Positions 23,884 through 35,440 of a DNA stretch of 64,000 nucleotides are shown piece after piece. Below the pieces are notes generated by a model. It searched no databases. It was not told the origin of the DNA and saw nothing but the letters and a program-made list of their open reading frames with translations. The stretch is from Combretum micranthum. Its lineage: Eukaryota > Streptophyta > Magnoliopsida > Myrtales > Combretaceae. Location of the stretch: contig JAMXBD010001389.1 of assembly GCA_024138025.1 (NCBI GenBank), forward strand, positions 62,001 through 126,000. Reading direction: 5' to 3'. Made by a program: the position numbers and the translations under genes. Every line of letters begins with the position of its first letter. Position 1 is the stretch's first letter.

Positions 23884-24214
23884 AAATCGAGTAGAATTCA
23901 CAGATTAAACAAGAGCTGTTTTTCCCTGTGAACGATGGATAGATGTTTTGGTTTTGGGACTGATGGGTGTGCTTCTTATGGTTAAAGCAGAAAGCGTTGA
24001 AGGGTTGTTTGTTAGTTGCGACCAGGCCTTGGCATTTTAAACTAACAAACCCAGATACGTGGTTTTTCCGTGCTTTATTTTATTTTGTTTTTTTAATTTT
24101 TTTAATAGGTTATATATCAAATATCCCCCAAAGCAAGACAAGGAAGGTATCACTGTAACCAATTATTTATCGGCGGAAAATGCGACACCACCCCGATAAC
24201 TTCTTTTATATTAT
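23884..24214 (-). promoter_or_regulatory. Probable promoter and leader region of the saposin-like gene
   Basis: This is the only unique sequence between the first exon and the MITE that starts at about 24215. A GATATATAA-type element on the - strand lies near 24110-24118, rather far from the presumed start. No confident core element was found. Confidence 0.35.
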
Positions 24215-25234
24215 GTTTGGTATGCAGCAATCGAATGAAATGGATTGGAATAGAAGGAATAGATTAGAATGGAATGGAAGAAGGAATGATAAATTCATTC
24301 TTTTGATTGGATACATCATTGAATAGAATGAAATTGATATGTTATTTATCAAAAATATCCCTAATAATTAATATGAATAATAAATAAGTAAAATGATAAA
24401 AAGATAATTCAATATTGATCATTTATGAGTAAAAAAATGGAATCGCGATTTTACTTTCTCAAAAGTAGAATAGAATTTTCCTTTAAAACCGGAATGGACA
24501 ATTCTGGCTTTTAAAAATGCAACAAAACATGAGAATGGGAATAATGTAAACCCCGGTATTCTTAGTAGTTCAGTAAACCCCGAGAGTTGAAAAGCGAAAT
24601 CCTAATCCAGTCCAGTTTAAGTCTAGTGAGGAAGCTTAGAAACCCTAAATCTGGCTTTCCTTCGGTTTCATAATAAAAGAAGTTTTATACAGTATATGAA
24701 TACGAATTATTGTTTTAAAGTATATTTTAAACCTTAGAAAGTTTTAAATTTAGGAATTTTTCAATTCCGGGCCTTCCCGAGCTCAATTACGGAAAAACGT
24801 GCCCTGGGACCAGAAACTCAAAAAAATATTCCATAATATTCATTAGAACCGAAATTTTATAAGGATTTCAAAAATATAAATTTTATAATTTTCCGGGCTA
24901 TAAAAATTACAGTTATAGCCTTTTTCCCGTATTTCGTTACAACCGGTAAAGTAGATGTCTTGTCTACTATTCACAAGTACAACATACATTACACACTACC
25001 GATACCCTATTCTTACATCCTTACAACTACTCATTAAAATTTTTTTTCCAAGAAATTTTGTTTCCTAATTAATTATTACATTTATTACATTTTATTACAT
25101 AAATTACAAATTTTATCAAAAAATCAAATATCTCTCTCTCCCTCACTCACTTGGCCGGCGCATCCCCCTCCCCAATTCCCTCAATTTGATTTATTTTTAC
25201 TTCTTTTAACTTAACTAAACCCTAATACACACAA

Positions 25235-25242
25235 TATATAAG
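25235..25242 (+). promoter_or_regulatory. TATA-like box in L2
   Basis: ACAATATATAAGC is followed by (CT)n-rich sequence. An equivalent TATATAAG lies in L6 at about 52757 and TATATAAA in L5 at about 46046-46039 (- strand), each also followed by a CT-rich leader. Conservation across copies supports a promoter. Confidence 0.5.
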
Positions 25243-26866
25243 CTCATTTTCTCTCTCTCTCCTCATTTTCACTCTTCTAAATTTTTGAAAAGGTTGGAAA
25301 CTCTCTCTTCTTCTCCTATAGTTGTCGTGACACACACACACATACACACACCTCCACAAATTTATTTCATCTTCTTTTCTTCTTCAAATCATCCATTAGA
25401 TGATGATTCCAAGCTTTGTTATTCCTAAATCTTGTAATGGCAAGACCATTCTTGTGTGTTTTCCACTTTTAATCCCAATGAGCATATGCTAGGGACATGG
25501 AAACACTAATACACGAATATCAAGCCATCACAAGAAGTGGATCTAGTGTTTAGAAAGAGTTTTTGTTGGAATATCATCTTGTTCATGCATGTAAAGTAGA
25601 GATCTTGCATAGAAAGTTATGTTCATGCCATGAAACTCATGATTCATGCACTAAATGTGGTAGATCTAGTGTTTAGACACTCATACCTTCATCTACATTT
25701 ATGTTCATATGGTTATTTTGAGCTTTCATGCATTAATGATCATAAAGGCTTAGCCTTGCATGTATATAGATGTGTTAGATGGTAGATCTTCATGTATAGG
25801 AGGCAAGAAACTTGAAAAAGAAAAGATTTTTGTTAGAAATGTCTTATGAAAATTCGGATGATTTTTTAGGCCTATTTTAAAAACCACTAAAACCACTTTG
25901 AAACTCATATTTTACATGAAAAATGAAGGGTATGTGTGATAGGTATCTTTAAGGAAAAAATTTTATAAGTTAAAGTGAGTTTAGGCACGAGTAATGTGCA
26001 AAACAAGTAGTAGAGTTAGAGTGGAAAATCTTGAGATAGTGATTAGTTTGTTAAATTCGTAATTTGGAATAATGCTTACATAAACACATAGTATTCAAGC
26101 TTAAATTGAATGTTTTATGAGTTAAATGAAGTCCTTAGGCAATAGGTATAATAAAGCTTCAAATTTTGGTGCATTAAACAAGTTTTCTCATAGGAAAAAT
26201 GCAAGAAAAGAAAATTTTCAAAATTCTGATTTTTGTGAAAAGCTTGTTTAAAAACATATTTGCCAAGTGAAAAATGTGGATTTTTATGCATAAATGAAGG
26301 TCATGGATAGTATAGATGTTAAGGACTCATTTTTATTTAGATAACAAGTAAATTCCAAGAATAAAATCCTAAAACCCTAGGGAATGCAAAGTTGGAAAGA
26401 ATAGATTTTTAGAAGTGACAATTATGGAGTTTTATAATAATTAGGAGTTCATAAGAGTTCATCATCCAAAATCATCAAGACCATGCATATATTGAGCTCA
26501 TTACATGACATTCATACTAGGAATTCATTCATATACCATCTATACATGAATCATCAACTAGAAACATTTTTACCAATTGCGAAACAATTTTTCGGAAAAA
26601 GGAAAGTTACAGAACAGATCTGATCCCACTGTTCCGTGACCTTAATGTTTTCAAAACTTGAAAATAATATTATAATTAGATAGATCTTTCGAAGTAGATA
26701 GAAATCGATATAAAATTTGCGAAATTCCGAGTTAAAATGACCAAGTTATGGCCGTTTTAAGTTGGAACTTCCACAAATAGCGAGAATTCCGATTTTGTGT
26801 AGCTTAAATGCATAGCTTGAATTAGTTAAGTGATGAGATTCTTATTAGGTTGTTCTTATTTGGTAG

Positions 26867-26935
26867 GTGATCCCAAGCACGATGATACCCTACCACCCGA
26901 CTACTACTATTAAGAGACCAGCATACCATGGCAAA
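26867..26935 (+). other. Conserved exon-like block in L2
   Basis: Preceded by TTTGGTAG and followed by GTGAGT; length 69 bp. It carries the same framework as in L1, L5 and L6, with ATGGCAAA in place of ATGGCCGA at the 3' edge. Confidence 0.5.
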
Positions 26936-27249
26936 GTGAGTATTACTTCCGCTCTCAATTATTGCTTGTGATTGTAATGATAGTGGAATTAGTTGTTTAG
27001 GCAAAGATAAAAAATGATTATGCATGATGGGGTATATGAGAATTATATACTTGTCTGCTGTTGATATGTGAAGTTGAACTTAAGGAATATCAAAACCGGG
27101 TGTTAAGCTGCTGCTTGTATAGCGAGGAGTTATAATTGATTGTCTGCAAATAATTGTTGGTCACCTAAAAGAATTGGATTAATCTATTATTGGACCTCAA
27201 TTATAATTGAACTCATTCATATCACGACGGGGATGGACCATTAGCATTT

Positions 27250-27402
27250 GTTGGTTTTTCGTGGCCCATAAAACGAATATGTTGGTTAATCGTGATCCAT
27301 AAAACGAAATTGTTGGTTAATCGTGATCCATAAAACGAAATTGTTGGTTAATCGTGATCCATAAAACGAAATTGTTGGTTAATCGTGATCCATAAAACGA
27401 AT
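27250..27402 (+). repeat. 31-bp tandem repeat in L2, five copies
   Basis: The unit is GTTGGTTAATCGTGATCC followed by ATAAAACGAAATT. The last four units are nearly identical and the first is diverged. The same array has three units in L5 (about 44041-44135, opposite strand) and no clear array in L1, so it varies between copies. Confidence 0.9.
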
Positions 27403-28084
27403 TATTATTTAGTTGACCGTGAGCTTAAACGGCATCGTACCGCAGGATTCGTTAATCTGCGAACCTGGGATGGAGGGCACAAGTCCATCCACATATGATT
27501 TCCGGCTGGTCATATATTTGTTGAACTCATTTGTTTGATGCATATCATTTGCTTGAGTAACCACTTACTTGAATGATTTGTCTTAATTGTGATATGAAAG
27601 TTTTCACTCACTAAGCTAGTTAGCTTATTCCCCAATAGTTTTTACTTGTTGCAGCATGAATTCATTTGACTTAGGCTAAGGCAGGCTACAGCTCAGGCAC
27701 CGGAGCTAGGAGTTTCCCTTAGACGTTTATTTCAATTTTGTTTAAACTTCCGTTAAAAACTAAAGAACTCTGGATGACTATATTGGACTTAATATTAGCT
27801 TGCGGGGAATGCCCCTTAAACTTTGTAATTTATATATATGTGTTTTGGTTTATAATCTATGGCTAGTGAATGCCACATTAAACTTCTTTACTCCATTAAT
27901 TGAGTATTCTATTGTCGTAAAGGGACGCCTTACATCTATACAAGACTCCCGAAGGGCTCAGATAGAATTTCGAGAGTCTTATATAGTATGTGACGGACCG
28001 TTACGTTTAGGACACCCCTATGGGGCGTGAAAAATAAAACTCGGAATTGCAATTCCATTCTAAATTCATTCCTGCATACCAAAC

Positions 28085-28347
28085 GTGACATTAGTGGTGT
28101 CGCGAATTAAACTATTAAATTTTAAAAATATGATTTTTGACTCCCTGAACTATAAATAATTTATAATAAAAAATCCCATCCTTTTTTCTATCTTTTTTCC
28201 ATTCAATTCCATATAAATCCATGTAAATTCCATATAAAAAGTATACCTAAAATAGTAATTTTTTTATATATCTTTAATTATAAACTATTTATAGTTTATG
28301 GGATCAAAAACCATATTTTCAAAATTCGGTGGATCAATCCATGTCAC
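28085..28347. repeat. Inverted-repeat element, about 263 bp
   Basis: It begins GTGACAT and ends ATGTCAC. The arms pair over about 80 bp with mismatches, including AAAATATGATTTTTGA against its counterpart and AACTATAAAT. It abuts the preceding MITE without a gap. No target duplication was found; a Mutator-type or other MITE is possible. Confidence 0.5.
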
Positions 28348-28359
28348 TTATAAAGTTTA

Positions 28360-28967
28360 TGATAAGCCCAAATATGTCCCAAGCCCAGAATAATTCGACC
28401 CCTCCCACTTCCATGAGTAAAAATAAACCCTAGAAACACTTTCTCTACCTTAGAAACCTCTTGAACATAAAAGTAAGTCTCTTCTCTCTTTTACTTTATG
28501 CTTCCCCTGTCGAAACTAGGGTTTGTTAAGTATAATGGATCATTATTTCTTTACTTCTAATTTTGTCTTCTTAGATATGTTTGATGAATTTAACTATTTG
28601 TTGTGATTTTTTTGCGAGAATGATGGGTGAAGGTGAAAAGTGTGCTCTAGAATGAAATGTGCACTCTAAAGGGAAATGGAATTCGAGTTTTCAGAGGCTC
28701 CTAAGACTTGTTATTTTGGGTAAACTTGGCTACCATGTTTCTCTGCTGTTCTTTGTATTTATATCAGTTGCGACTTTCACAACTTGCAATCTGTTACAAA
28801 GTCTAGCCGTATGTAGTTACAACTTGCCAGCTGTCCTAAAGCTTGCAAGTGAAAATGAAAAACATTACATGTATTTCGGTTACACTTGCTTTACTGTATC
28901 CAATGTTGTAACGTAATCTTGTAAATATGTTGCCATATGTCTTGATCTCTGTCCTTGTGTCATAACA
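28360..28967 (-). repeat. 3' LTR of the chromodomain gypsy element
   Basis: On the - strand it starts TGTTATGACACAAGG and ends GGGCTTATCA. It is alignable along its whole length with 59862-60468. On its antisense strand an 85-codon ORF (28659-28916) is open in both LTR copies. Confidence 0.88.
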
Positions 28968-29140
28968 CGTCTCTTCCCTGTTTGAAAATCCGCCTTGTCC
29001 TCAAGGTGCTAACTTGGAAAATCCCTTTTAAAGTCCCCTAAATCGACCTAAGAAGCATCCTCTATAGGAAGAGACTCCCATTGAACTAGGATTTGAGGAA
29101 AAATTTAGCCTTGTCGATGAATTCTTCTAGAATCTAAAAT
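28968..29140 (-). pseudogene. C-terminal chromodomain segment of gypsy integrase
   Basis: On the - strand this reads LDSRRIHRQG, then an ILVQWESLPIEDAS motif and HLEDKADF, with stops at two places where Trp, Lys or Leu codons would be expected. The pattern, aromatic cage followed by WESLP-x-A-x-W/VD, is that of the chromodomain at the end of chromovirus integrases. It continues the segment ending at 42233; the join is GCTATTTT to AGATTCTAG and keeps the frame. Confidence 0.75.
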
Positions 29141-29550
29141 TGTCATGCCTTGATTTGGCTTAAAGCGCATCCAGTCCGCCATCCATAACATTTAGGCATT
29201 ATATGCTAAGGCTAACATAGCCTACTATTTATTGTGATCGTTGCTAAACAAATTTTAGATTCTTAAATCGTTAAAATAATTTATGAAAACAACTGAGAAT
29301 TTGCAGCGGAAAATAAATTTTTCAAAAACATTTATCCAAATAGGCTACTCCAGAGAGTAGACCAACATATATGTAACTTAGTGTCATACCATTAGGGGTT
29401 TCGTAATAAGAGTTTCGAGTATTTCAAAATACAAACCATGGCTTACAAATGGGCCTTTATTAAAACATAAGCTTGATAGTGGAATTTATAAAATAGAAAT
29501 AAGATAATGATTCAACAGATCCTAATCACTCCATTCATCGAGATACTTAC

Positions 29551-29590
29551 CCCATGTAGTCATAAGTATCATCATTAGAAACATCAACAT
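29551..29590 (-). other. Short exon-like stretch in L3
   Basis: On the - strand CATTCTTTTTTAG precedes it and GTAAGTATC follows it. Length 40 bp. It lies nearer the element end than the 70-bp block in the other copies and does not align with it, so equivalence is uncertain. Confidence 0.3.
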
Positions 29591-29958
29591 CTAAAAAAGA
29601 ATGAAATGAGTAGAAGCTTAGTACGACAACAATATAAGCACACACAAAATGAGGGCACACACTTGTTCTAAATGCAATGTAACAATTAATAATTTATATA
29701 TTTAAATTAAAGTGTAGCAAATTATAGTGGAGCACTCACACTCTGACAGCATATTGGGAACCTAGGGGTTCTAAATAACAACAACTGCTCAGGAGGTTGA
29801 TATAGGCAGCCCAAGTACCTATATCCCCTATAAGAGCATCTAGTAAATAGCCTCGTCTAAAGATTACAGCCGTTACTCATCCCTATCCATATTAGTCCAT
29901 TATGATTAAGCAGAGCAATAGAGCTCATGTATTAAACTGCTTAATACAACTTCTTTCT

Positions 29959-31707
29959 TGTTAGAAATAATACACAAAGAATACTTAAGAGGGGAGGGGG
30001 GTATAGGGGGTGCATTAAGTATTACAAATTTTTCTGTTTTATCAAACCATATTAATTAACTAAGATAAGACAAGAGTTAATTAAAACAAACAAATGTAGC
30101 AAAATAAACTAATTAAAACGATTAATAAATAAGCAGAGATAAGGAAGCTCAGAGAGAGAGAAAGAGAAGCAACATAAGGATTTAACGTGGAATTCGGTCC
30201 ACTGCTTACTCTCCACGGTGCAAATGCCTCAAAAAGGACTTTTACCATCATATTGATTATTCCAAAATCAATACACCTCTTAGACGATGAATTACAACAA
30301 TGCCTATCACAATAGGACTTTTACAATTGCCTTTCACAAATGACTTCCACTTGATAAATCAAGTGTTGTGTTGGTAATACACGATCAGACTTCAAATGAC
30401 TCCCACTGAGGACTTCCGCCTAATCGCAATTAGGACGATGTTGGTAACTCCAGATCAAACTTCAAATGCCTCCCACTGAGGACTTCTCTTTGCCTTCAAC
30501 GAAAGACTTCTCTTTGCCTCTACGAGGGCTTCTCTTTGCGTCCACTGAAGACTTTTCTCAATGCTTCCTACTGAAAACTTTTAACTTTGCCTCTACGAGG
30601 ACTTCTTTTACAAATGCCACCTTTGAGGACTTTTTACAAACAGCTCTTATATGAGCATATTTATAAATTGAAAAGCTCTTAAGGAAATATACAAATTTCC
30701 TTTACAAAGAAATACTCCTACTTGAGCAGATTTACAACAGAAAATACTTTAGGAATTTTACAAATTCCTTTTACAAACTGAGCTCCTTAAACGAGCAGAT
30801 AATCAATTTTTGTAAATCTTAAACAGTCCTTAAAAACTCTCGTTTAGAGTGTATCAGCAAATTTCGAAACAAAGCACTAATTGTTTTCTTCAAAAAATTT
30901 CAATTAACGAGAACGAGAACGAGAAAAAAACACAAGTAAAAAAAAATTACAGAACGTTGTTTTCATTTTTATTGTGCGTTCAAAAATTCTAGGATTTTTT
31001 CTTTTTCAAAAGAGGAGGAAAATTTTATTTATAGCTCTTGACAAAAATTTTCCCATAATAAAAAGTTTCTAACAACCCATACTTATGATTAATGAACTTA
31101 ACGTTTTAAAAACATGTAAAAGTCAAAAGCAGAAAAAGAGCATTAAATGTGTCTGATACATGCATTAAATACATTCCAATAGCTCTTTTCTTTCTAAATT
31201 CGAACGCAAACTTTCTGAAGTCGAGGTATGAAGTGGAGGCCTAAGTTTCAGCCCTTGACTTTATAAATTTTACCCGATGGCAAACTTTGTAAAGTCGAGG
31301 GCAAATTTATGAAGTCTAAGTCTGAGGTCGAGGCCTAAACTTCAGTCCTTGACTTTATAAATTTTGCCCAAAACTCTAGCCTTGACTTCATGATTTTGCC
31401 AAAAACTTCAGCCCTTGACTTCATAATTTTGCCCAAAACTCCAATCCTTGACTTTACGATTTTACCAAAAACTTCAGTTTTTTGTTTTTATCTGATGAAT
31501 AATACCTCCACCTTTCTTCTACTGCGCTAATAGCTTTGTCTTGACTTTTCTTCAACGTTTTGTTATGTTAAGAACTTAAACAACAGTAGAACAAATACAA
31601 AGCATATATATATAAATATTTTAAGTATTTAAACAATTAAGGATATTTAAATAATTAATTGTGTAATAATTATTCTCACCACAATCATTGTGAATTAAAG
31701 TTCAACA
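29959..31707 (-). repeat. 3' LTR of the Sirevirus element
   Basis: It aligns with 37180-38814. The part at 31215-31470 holds tandem-like repeats of about 33-50 bp around TTCAGCCCTTGACTTTAT and TTTTGCCCAAAACT. These are also present, with fewer copies, in the other LTR at about 38375-38580 and in diverged form at 55570-55860. Confidence 0.88.
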
Positions 31708-32000
31708 ATCTCCCCCTTTTTGATGAAATAAATATGCACAATCAATTCTAAAATAATTCTTTATTGTGTAAATACTTCTCCCCCTTTCTCATAAAAAAAA
31801 TAAATAAATAAATAAAGGAAGAACACAAACTTTGTTAGAAAAAATATTAACAAAATCAATTTTCTCCCTCTATCAAAAGCACTTTTCCAAAAAAAAAATT
31901 TCTCCCCCTTTTTAAAATAAACTTTGCTTCTTTTTTCTTATGAAAAACTGAGACAAAGAAAAAGAAATTTTCTTTAAAAAAAAGTTGTCTCCCCATGGCT
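31708..32000 (-). other. Multiple polypurine tracts of the Sirevirus element
   Basis: On the - strand, AAAAAGGGGGAGAT abuts the 3' LTR (31708-31722). Further copies of the GGGGGAGA type occur at about 31770, 31862 (weaker), 31900 and 31990 (weaker). Arrays of this motif next to the 3' LTR are a described hallmark of Sireviruses. Confidence 0.8.
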
Positions 32001-32109
32001 CAAACAACATTTGTTTTATTTAATTTTTTTTAAAAAATTAAAACAAAGCATAAAAGAATATAAATAAATTCATAACAATAGAAAATTACAGAAGACAAAC
32101 ATTGGCATA

Positions 32110-32170
32110 CAAGCACAAGCACAAACACAAGCGCAAACATAAACACAAACACAAACACAAACACAAACAT
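32110..32170. repeat. ACAAAC/ACAAGC simple repeat
   Basis: About ten hexamer units ACAAAC, ACAAGC and ACATAA lie in the untranslated region between pol and the 3' LTR of the Sirevirus. Confidence 0.85.
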
Positions 32171-32266
32171 GTATGCAAGTGCAGACACTAGTCTAAAGTC
32201 TGCAATATTTATCAGCTAAGAGACTTAAAATTAGATTTTCAAGGAATTTCCTAGTTCAAAAATATT

Positions 32267-35200
32267 TTAGCACTCATCAATCTTTAACATGCCTAATTCT
32301 CCTCTTAAAATGCAAAACCATTCTTCACTCAAGGGTTTAGTGAAAATATCAGTAAGCTGATAGTTTGTATCAACAAATTCCAAGCAAATGTCCTTGTTTA
32401 GAACATGATCACAAATGAAATGATGTCTAATCTTAATATGCTTGGTTCTTGAGTGTTGAATGGAATTTTTAGTCAAATTTATAGCACTTGTATTATCATA
32501 CCGAATTGGTACACTTTCAAATTTTAAACCAAAGTCTAATAAAGTTTGTTTCATCCATAAAATTTGTGTATAACAACTGCCAGCAACTATATATTCAACT
32601 TCAGCAGTTGATAATGCAATAGAATTTTACTTCTTTGAGTGCCAAGATATTAAAGAATTATTAAGAAAATGGCATGTGCCACTTGTGCTTTTTCGATCTA
32701 CTTTGCTACCAGCAAAGTCAGCATCAGAGTACCCAACAAGTTCAAAAGAAGCATGTTTAGGATACCACAAGCCAATTTCAATAGTGCCCACAAGGTACTT
32801 GAAGATGTGTTGACTGCATCCAAGTGAGATTCTTTTGGGCAAGATTGAAATCGTGCACGTATACATACAGAAAACATGACATCAAGTCTAGAAGCTGTTA
32901 AATATAACAAACTACTACTATCATGCAACTATACATCTTTTCACAAACATTTTTACCTTTTTCATCTTTGTCTAGTTTCACACTAGTGCTCATAAGTGTA
33001 GGTTTAGAATTACAACTATCCATTTTAAATATTTTTAACAAATCTTTAGTGTATTTAGATTGATTAATAAAGGTTCCAGATTTTGATTGCTTAATTTGAA
33101 ACTCAAGAAAATAAGTGAGCTCTCCCATCATACTCATTTCAAATTCCTTTTACATTGACTCAACAAAAACTTTTATAAGTGAAGAATTAGTAGCACCAAA
33201 CACATGTCATCTACATAAATCTGTACGATTAACGTATCAGAATTGTGATTTTTGATAAAAAGAGTTGTATCAATTTTTCCTCTTGAAAATCCATTATTTA
33301 TTTAAAAGCTACTAAGTCTTTCATACCAAGCTCTAGGAGCTTGCTTGAGATCATAAAGAGTTTTGTTCAATTTAAAAACATAATTGGGAAAATTCATTGT
33401 TTTCAAAACCCGGTGGTTACTCGACATAGACCTCTTCTTTTATGAAACCATTTAGAAAAGCACTTTTGACATCTATTTGCTAAACGATAAAATCTTTGTG
33501 AGCAGCATATGCCAAAAGCATTCTTATATATTCTAGTCTTACAACCGGGGCAAAAGTCTCATCAAAATTTATCCCCTCTTCTTGTGTATAGCATTTAGTA
33601 ACTAACCTAGCTTTGTTCCTAGTTACTGTTCCAGATTCATCCATTTTATTTCTAAAAACCCATTTTGTTCCTTGACAGTTTTATTTTCAGGCCTTGCAAT
33701 AAGATTCCAAACCTCACTTCTAGTGAATTGGTTTAGTTCTTCTTGCATGGCTTGAATCCAAAGCTCATCTTCTAAAGCTTCTTCCAAGGTTTTAAGCTCA
33801 TGTTTAGATAGAAAAACTAGATTGGTTGTGTTTCTAAGAAATGATCTAGTTTGTACCCTATTTGAAGTTTCACCTATTATTAAGTCTTATGGATGTAAAC
33901 TAGCATATTTCCATTCCCTAGGTAGATTACTAACATGCTCATGCACATCATCAACAGTAGCAGATTTTTCAACAGCAGAAACAATACCAGAATTTTCAAC
34001 ATCAGAACATGAAAGATCATTTATTCTATCATAAACATCATTAACATCATTATTAACATTTATAGGAGTCAAACAATCATAAAAAACAACATGTATAGAT
34101 TCTTCTACAACATAAGTTCTTTTATTATATACCCTATACGCTTTACTAGATGAAGAATATCCTAGAACGATTCCTATATTAGATTTAGCATCAAATTTTC
34201 CTAGATATTCTTTTCCATTTATTAAGATATAATACTTTGTGCCAAATGGATGAAAATAAGAAATGTTTAGTCTTTTTCCTTTCCATATCTCATAGGGGGT
34301 TTTCGTTATGATTGGTCTAATAAAAAATCTATTTGCAATATAGCAAGCGGTATTGACAACTTCAGCCTAAAAATATTTTGGCAAATTATTTTCACACAAC
34401 ATGGTTCTAGCCATTTCTATTAAAGTTCTATTCTTTCTTTCGGCTACACCATTCTGTTGTGGAGTTCTAGGTAGTGAAAAAGTGTGTTCAATACTATATT
34501 TTTCACAAAAATTATTCATTTCAAGATTTTCAAAACTCTCCCCCATGATCACTTCTTATTGAAGCTATATTAAGACCTTTTTCAATTTGGACTTTCTTGT
34601 AAAATCTAAAAAGACATCATTGGTTTCGTCTTTAGAGGCAAGAAAGAAAGTCCATGAAAATCTAGAGAAGTCATCAATAATAACCAAAGTATATCTTTTT
34701 CCTCATAAACTCAAAGTTTGAGTAGGACCAAAAAGATCCATATGTAACAATTGCGATAGCCTAGAAGTGGAAACTAGATCCTTAGCCTTAAAAGAAGACT
34801 TAGTTTGCTTTCCTTGTTGACATGCTTGACAAATCTTGTCATTTTTAAAAATTTAACCTTGGTAAACTTTTGACAAGATTTTTCTTTCAAGTTTTGAAAT
34901 TAATTTCATGTTAGCATGTCCCAATTTTCAATGCTATAACCAACTATTGCCATTTTGAGAATATAGACATGTTTGACATGATGATTTAAAATCATCTAAA
35001 TTAATTTTGTAAATATTTTTATGTCTATATCCTTCAAAGCATACTTGGTTATTATCAATTCTTTCTACAGTACATCTTTTGGCATAAAATGTTACTTTAA
35101 AACCATTATCACAAAGTTGACTTATATTAAGCAGATTATGTTTTAGATTATCTACCAACAAGACATCATTAATAACAAGATCTTTATTAAGGATAATGTT

Positions 35201-35436
35201 ACCTTTACCCAAAATAGTCCATTTTCTATCATTACCAAAGATAACACTCTCTTGATCCATCAAGTCCAACTTTGAAAATTTGGAAGCAACTCCGGTCATG
35301 TGCCTAGAGCATCCGCTGTCCAAGTACCATTTGTTGCTACCACTTGAGGATTCCTGCAAAACAAGTTATTATTTCTTTGGTACCCATTTCTGTTTGGGTC
35401 CTCTTGGGTTAGAAATAGATAAAACTTCTTCCTTAG
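32267..35436 (-). pseudogene. Sirevirus pol (protease, integrase, RT, RNase H), many breaks
   Basis: Read on the - strand: protease site KWYLDSGCSRHMTG at about 35335-35294; pre-integrase segment to about 34934; integrase core with DDFSRFSWTFFLASKDET near 34680-34620 and QQNGVAERKNRTL at about 34465-34427; RT with [14 protein letters not shown] near 33360-33310, YVDDM near 33220-33206 and a following segment KYTKDLLKIFKMD; RNase H with YSDADFAGSKVDRKSTSGTC (about 32740-32680) and the closing RTKHIKIRHHFICDHV-type motif (about 32455-32400), ending at 32267. At least ten stops or frameshifts break the frame. Order and motifs are typical of Ty1-copia. Confidence 0.85.
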
Positions 35437-35440
35437 CCAC

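Larger units (their letters stand above)
24545..28032 (+). mobile_element. LTR-like unit L2 (3488 bp), probable solo LTR
   Basis: It begins TGTAAACCCCGG and ends GGGGCGTGAAA, where related units end GTGACA. It is flanked by AATAA (24540-24544 and 28033-28037). No retroelement coding was found. It shows a single U3-like module, a C-rich stretch (about 25165-25180), a TATATAAG box (about 25235-25242) with CT-rich leader, the exon-like block 26867-26935, a 31-bp tandem repeat (27250-27402), an acceptor-like TGTTGCAG (about 27654), and the conserved end. It is most similar to L5, in the opposite orientation. It lies about 0.6 kb upstream of the saposin-like gene. Confidence 0.83.
24215..28084. 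mobile_element. MITE with inverted ends, split by L2
   Basis: GTTTGGTATGCAG at 24215 and its exact reverse complement CTGCATACCAAAC ending at 28084 form terminal inverted repeats. Adjoining AATGG/CCATT-rich sequence also pairs imperfectly. Without L2 the element would be about 380 bp. No transposase and no clear target duplication, so the superfamily is not assigned. Confidence 0.6.

Noticed and set aside
23967..24158. 63-codon + strand ORF upstream of the saposin-like gene
   Set aside because: It overlaps the presumed promoter, has no recognisable features and ends in AT-rich sequence.
30466..30654. Repeated Asp-Phe-Ser-Leu-Pro ORF, also at 37637-37825
   Set aside because: It arises from GAGGACTTC-type tandem words in the Sirevirus LTRs; both are LTR copies and the pattern explains the apparent protein repeat.
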